Below, in pieces: positions 23,535 to 24,111 of a stretch of 24,111 nt of DNA. The notes under the pieces are model-generated. The model saw nothing but the letters and a program-made list of their open reading frames with translations. It was not told the DNA's origin and made no database searches. The translations under genes and the position numbers were made by a program. Position 1 is the stretch's first letter. Every line of letters starts with the position of its first letter. Source of the stretch: Firmicutes bacterium UBA3932 (GTDB lineage Bacteria; Bacillota; Clostridia; Peptostreptococcales; Anaerovoracaceae); NCBI GenBank assembly GCA_002385825.1, contig DGEG01000058.1:1-24111 (forward strand). Reading direction: 5' to 3'.

Positions 23535-24111
23535 ATGAACAACAGTATCGATGCCAGGGGGAAGGCTTGTCCCATACCGGTAGTTATGGCAAAAAAAGAA
23601 GCGGACAAAGGTAACAAGGATTTTACCGTACTGGTGGACAACAGGACTGCAGTGGAAAACCTGACGCGTTTCGGAAAAAGCGGGGGATTCGATATCGCTG
23701 TTATTGAAAGGGGCGAAGATGAATTTTCCATGCGTTTTATAAAGTCCGAAAAAGCAGGTTCCGATTCTGCCGGAAAGGGAGCGGCGCCGGAAGAAAAAAG
23801 TATCGGAGAAGACGGCGGGTTTAATGATAATACAGCGGTCTCTCTGAGTAAAAGGAGCACTTGGGCAGTATTTATAGGAAGAGAAGGCATCGGTGACGGG
23901 GATTTGGAACTCGGGCGCTCTTTGATGCAGATGTATTTATATACATTGGCTCAGGGTGATGATATTCCCGAATATATACTGTTTATGAACGATGGAGTTA
24001 AAGTTCCAACTAAAAACGACCAGGCCATCGAGCACCTGAAAACTTTACAGGAAAAAGGCGCGGAAATCCTGGTCTGCGGCACCTGTTTGAATTTCTATAA
24101 TCTGGCCGGTG
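23535..24111 (+). CDS. yedF: Selenium metabolism protein YedF, 3' truncated by window end
   Basis: 192 codons are visible with no stop before the window ends. The N-terminal TusA-like domain (1-75) has SIDARGKACPIPVVM with the CPxP cysteine at C12. An acidic, low-complexity linker (about 78-105) follows, then a DsrE-like C-terminal domain beginning WAVFIGREGIGDGD and reaching ILVCGTCLNFYNL near the end. This two-domain order defines YedF of selenium gene clusters, about 200 residues, so only the last few residues are missing. A G7 tract (23523-23529) acts as ribosome binding site. It is the last visible gene of the yedE run. Confidence 0.92.
   Translation, partial: MNNSIDARGKACPIPVVMAKKEADKGNKDFTVLVDNRTAVENLTRFGKSGGFDIAVIERGEDEFSMRFIKSEKAGSDSAGKGAAPEEKSIGEDGGFNDNTAVSLSKRSTWAVFIGREGIGDGDLELGRSLMQMYLYTLAQGDDIPEYILFMNDGVKVPTKNDQAIEHLKTLQEKGAEILVCGTCLNFYNLAG

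Overview
The window looks like a chromosomal segment of an anaerobic Gram-positive bacterium of the Clostridia (Bacillota). The reasons are strong AGGAGG-type ribosome binding sites, promoters with Bacillota-like -35/-10 boxes at 17-bp spacing, a lipoteichoic-acid-synthase-like membrane sulfatase, and a full selenocysteine and selenium gene set of clostridial type. I cannot name a genus from the sequence alone.

Left part (1-8600), plus strand: a bacterioferritin; a 1363-residue protein with a C-terminal PEP-synthase-like ATP-grasp and phospho-histidine module but no PEP/pyruvate barrel; a promoter followed at once by a roughly 127-nt structured RNA; a long GAPDH-like dehydrogenase; and a polytopic LtaS-like sulfatase. 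Hairpins separate several of these units.

Middle part (8600-14800), plus strand: a two-gene unit with its own promoter and terminator, encoding an octopine/nopaline-dehydrogenase-family protein and a cobalamin-binding protein with a mutase-like C-terminal region. It is followed by an asparagine-synthetase homologue that has lost its glutaminase cysteine, and by a class V aminotransferase-fold cysteine desulfurase/selenocysteine lyase-like enzyme. The substrates of the first three are not known.

Right part (14800-24111) is a selenium island. On the minus strand are a small DUF4177-like gene and selD. SelD is itself a selenoprotein: its true start is at 16287 and an in-frame UGA lies at codon 17, so a standard ORF call loses the N-terminus with the active site. 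Divergently transcribed are tRNA-Sec (UCA anticodon), selA and selB. Then come a LysR regulator translationally coupled to a DUF3343 (Se/S-carrier-like) protein, and the yedE transporter - TusA-like - DUF3343 - yedF run, with yedF cut by the window end. Together these genes cover selenium uptake and carriage (YedE, YedF, DUF3343), selenophosphate synthesis (SelD), Sec-tRNA charging (tRNA-Sec, SelA) and decoding (SelB).

The most unusual non-coding signals are: (i) a tandem array of 30-nt palindromes with a 53-bp period between the divergent selD and tRNA-Sec promoters; (ii) one nested palindrome present upstream of both selD and yedE in the same orientation relative to the gene; (iii) the structured RNA at 4934-5060, whose 5' arm can form either a local hairpin or a 20-bp long-range stem.
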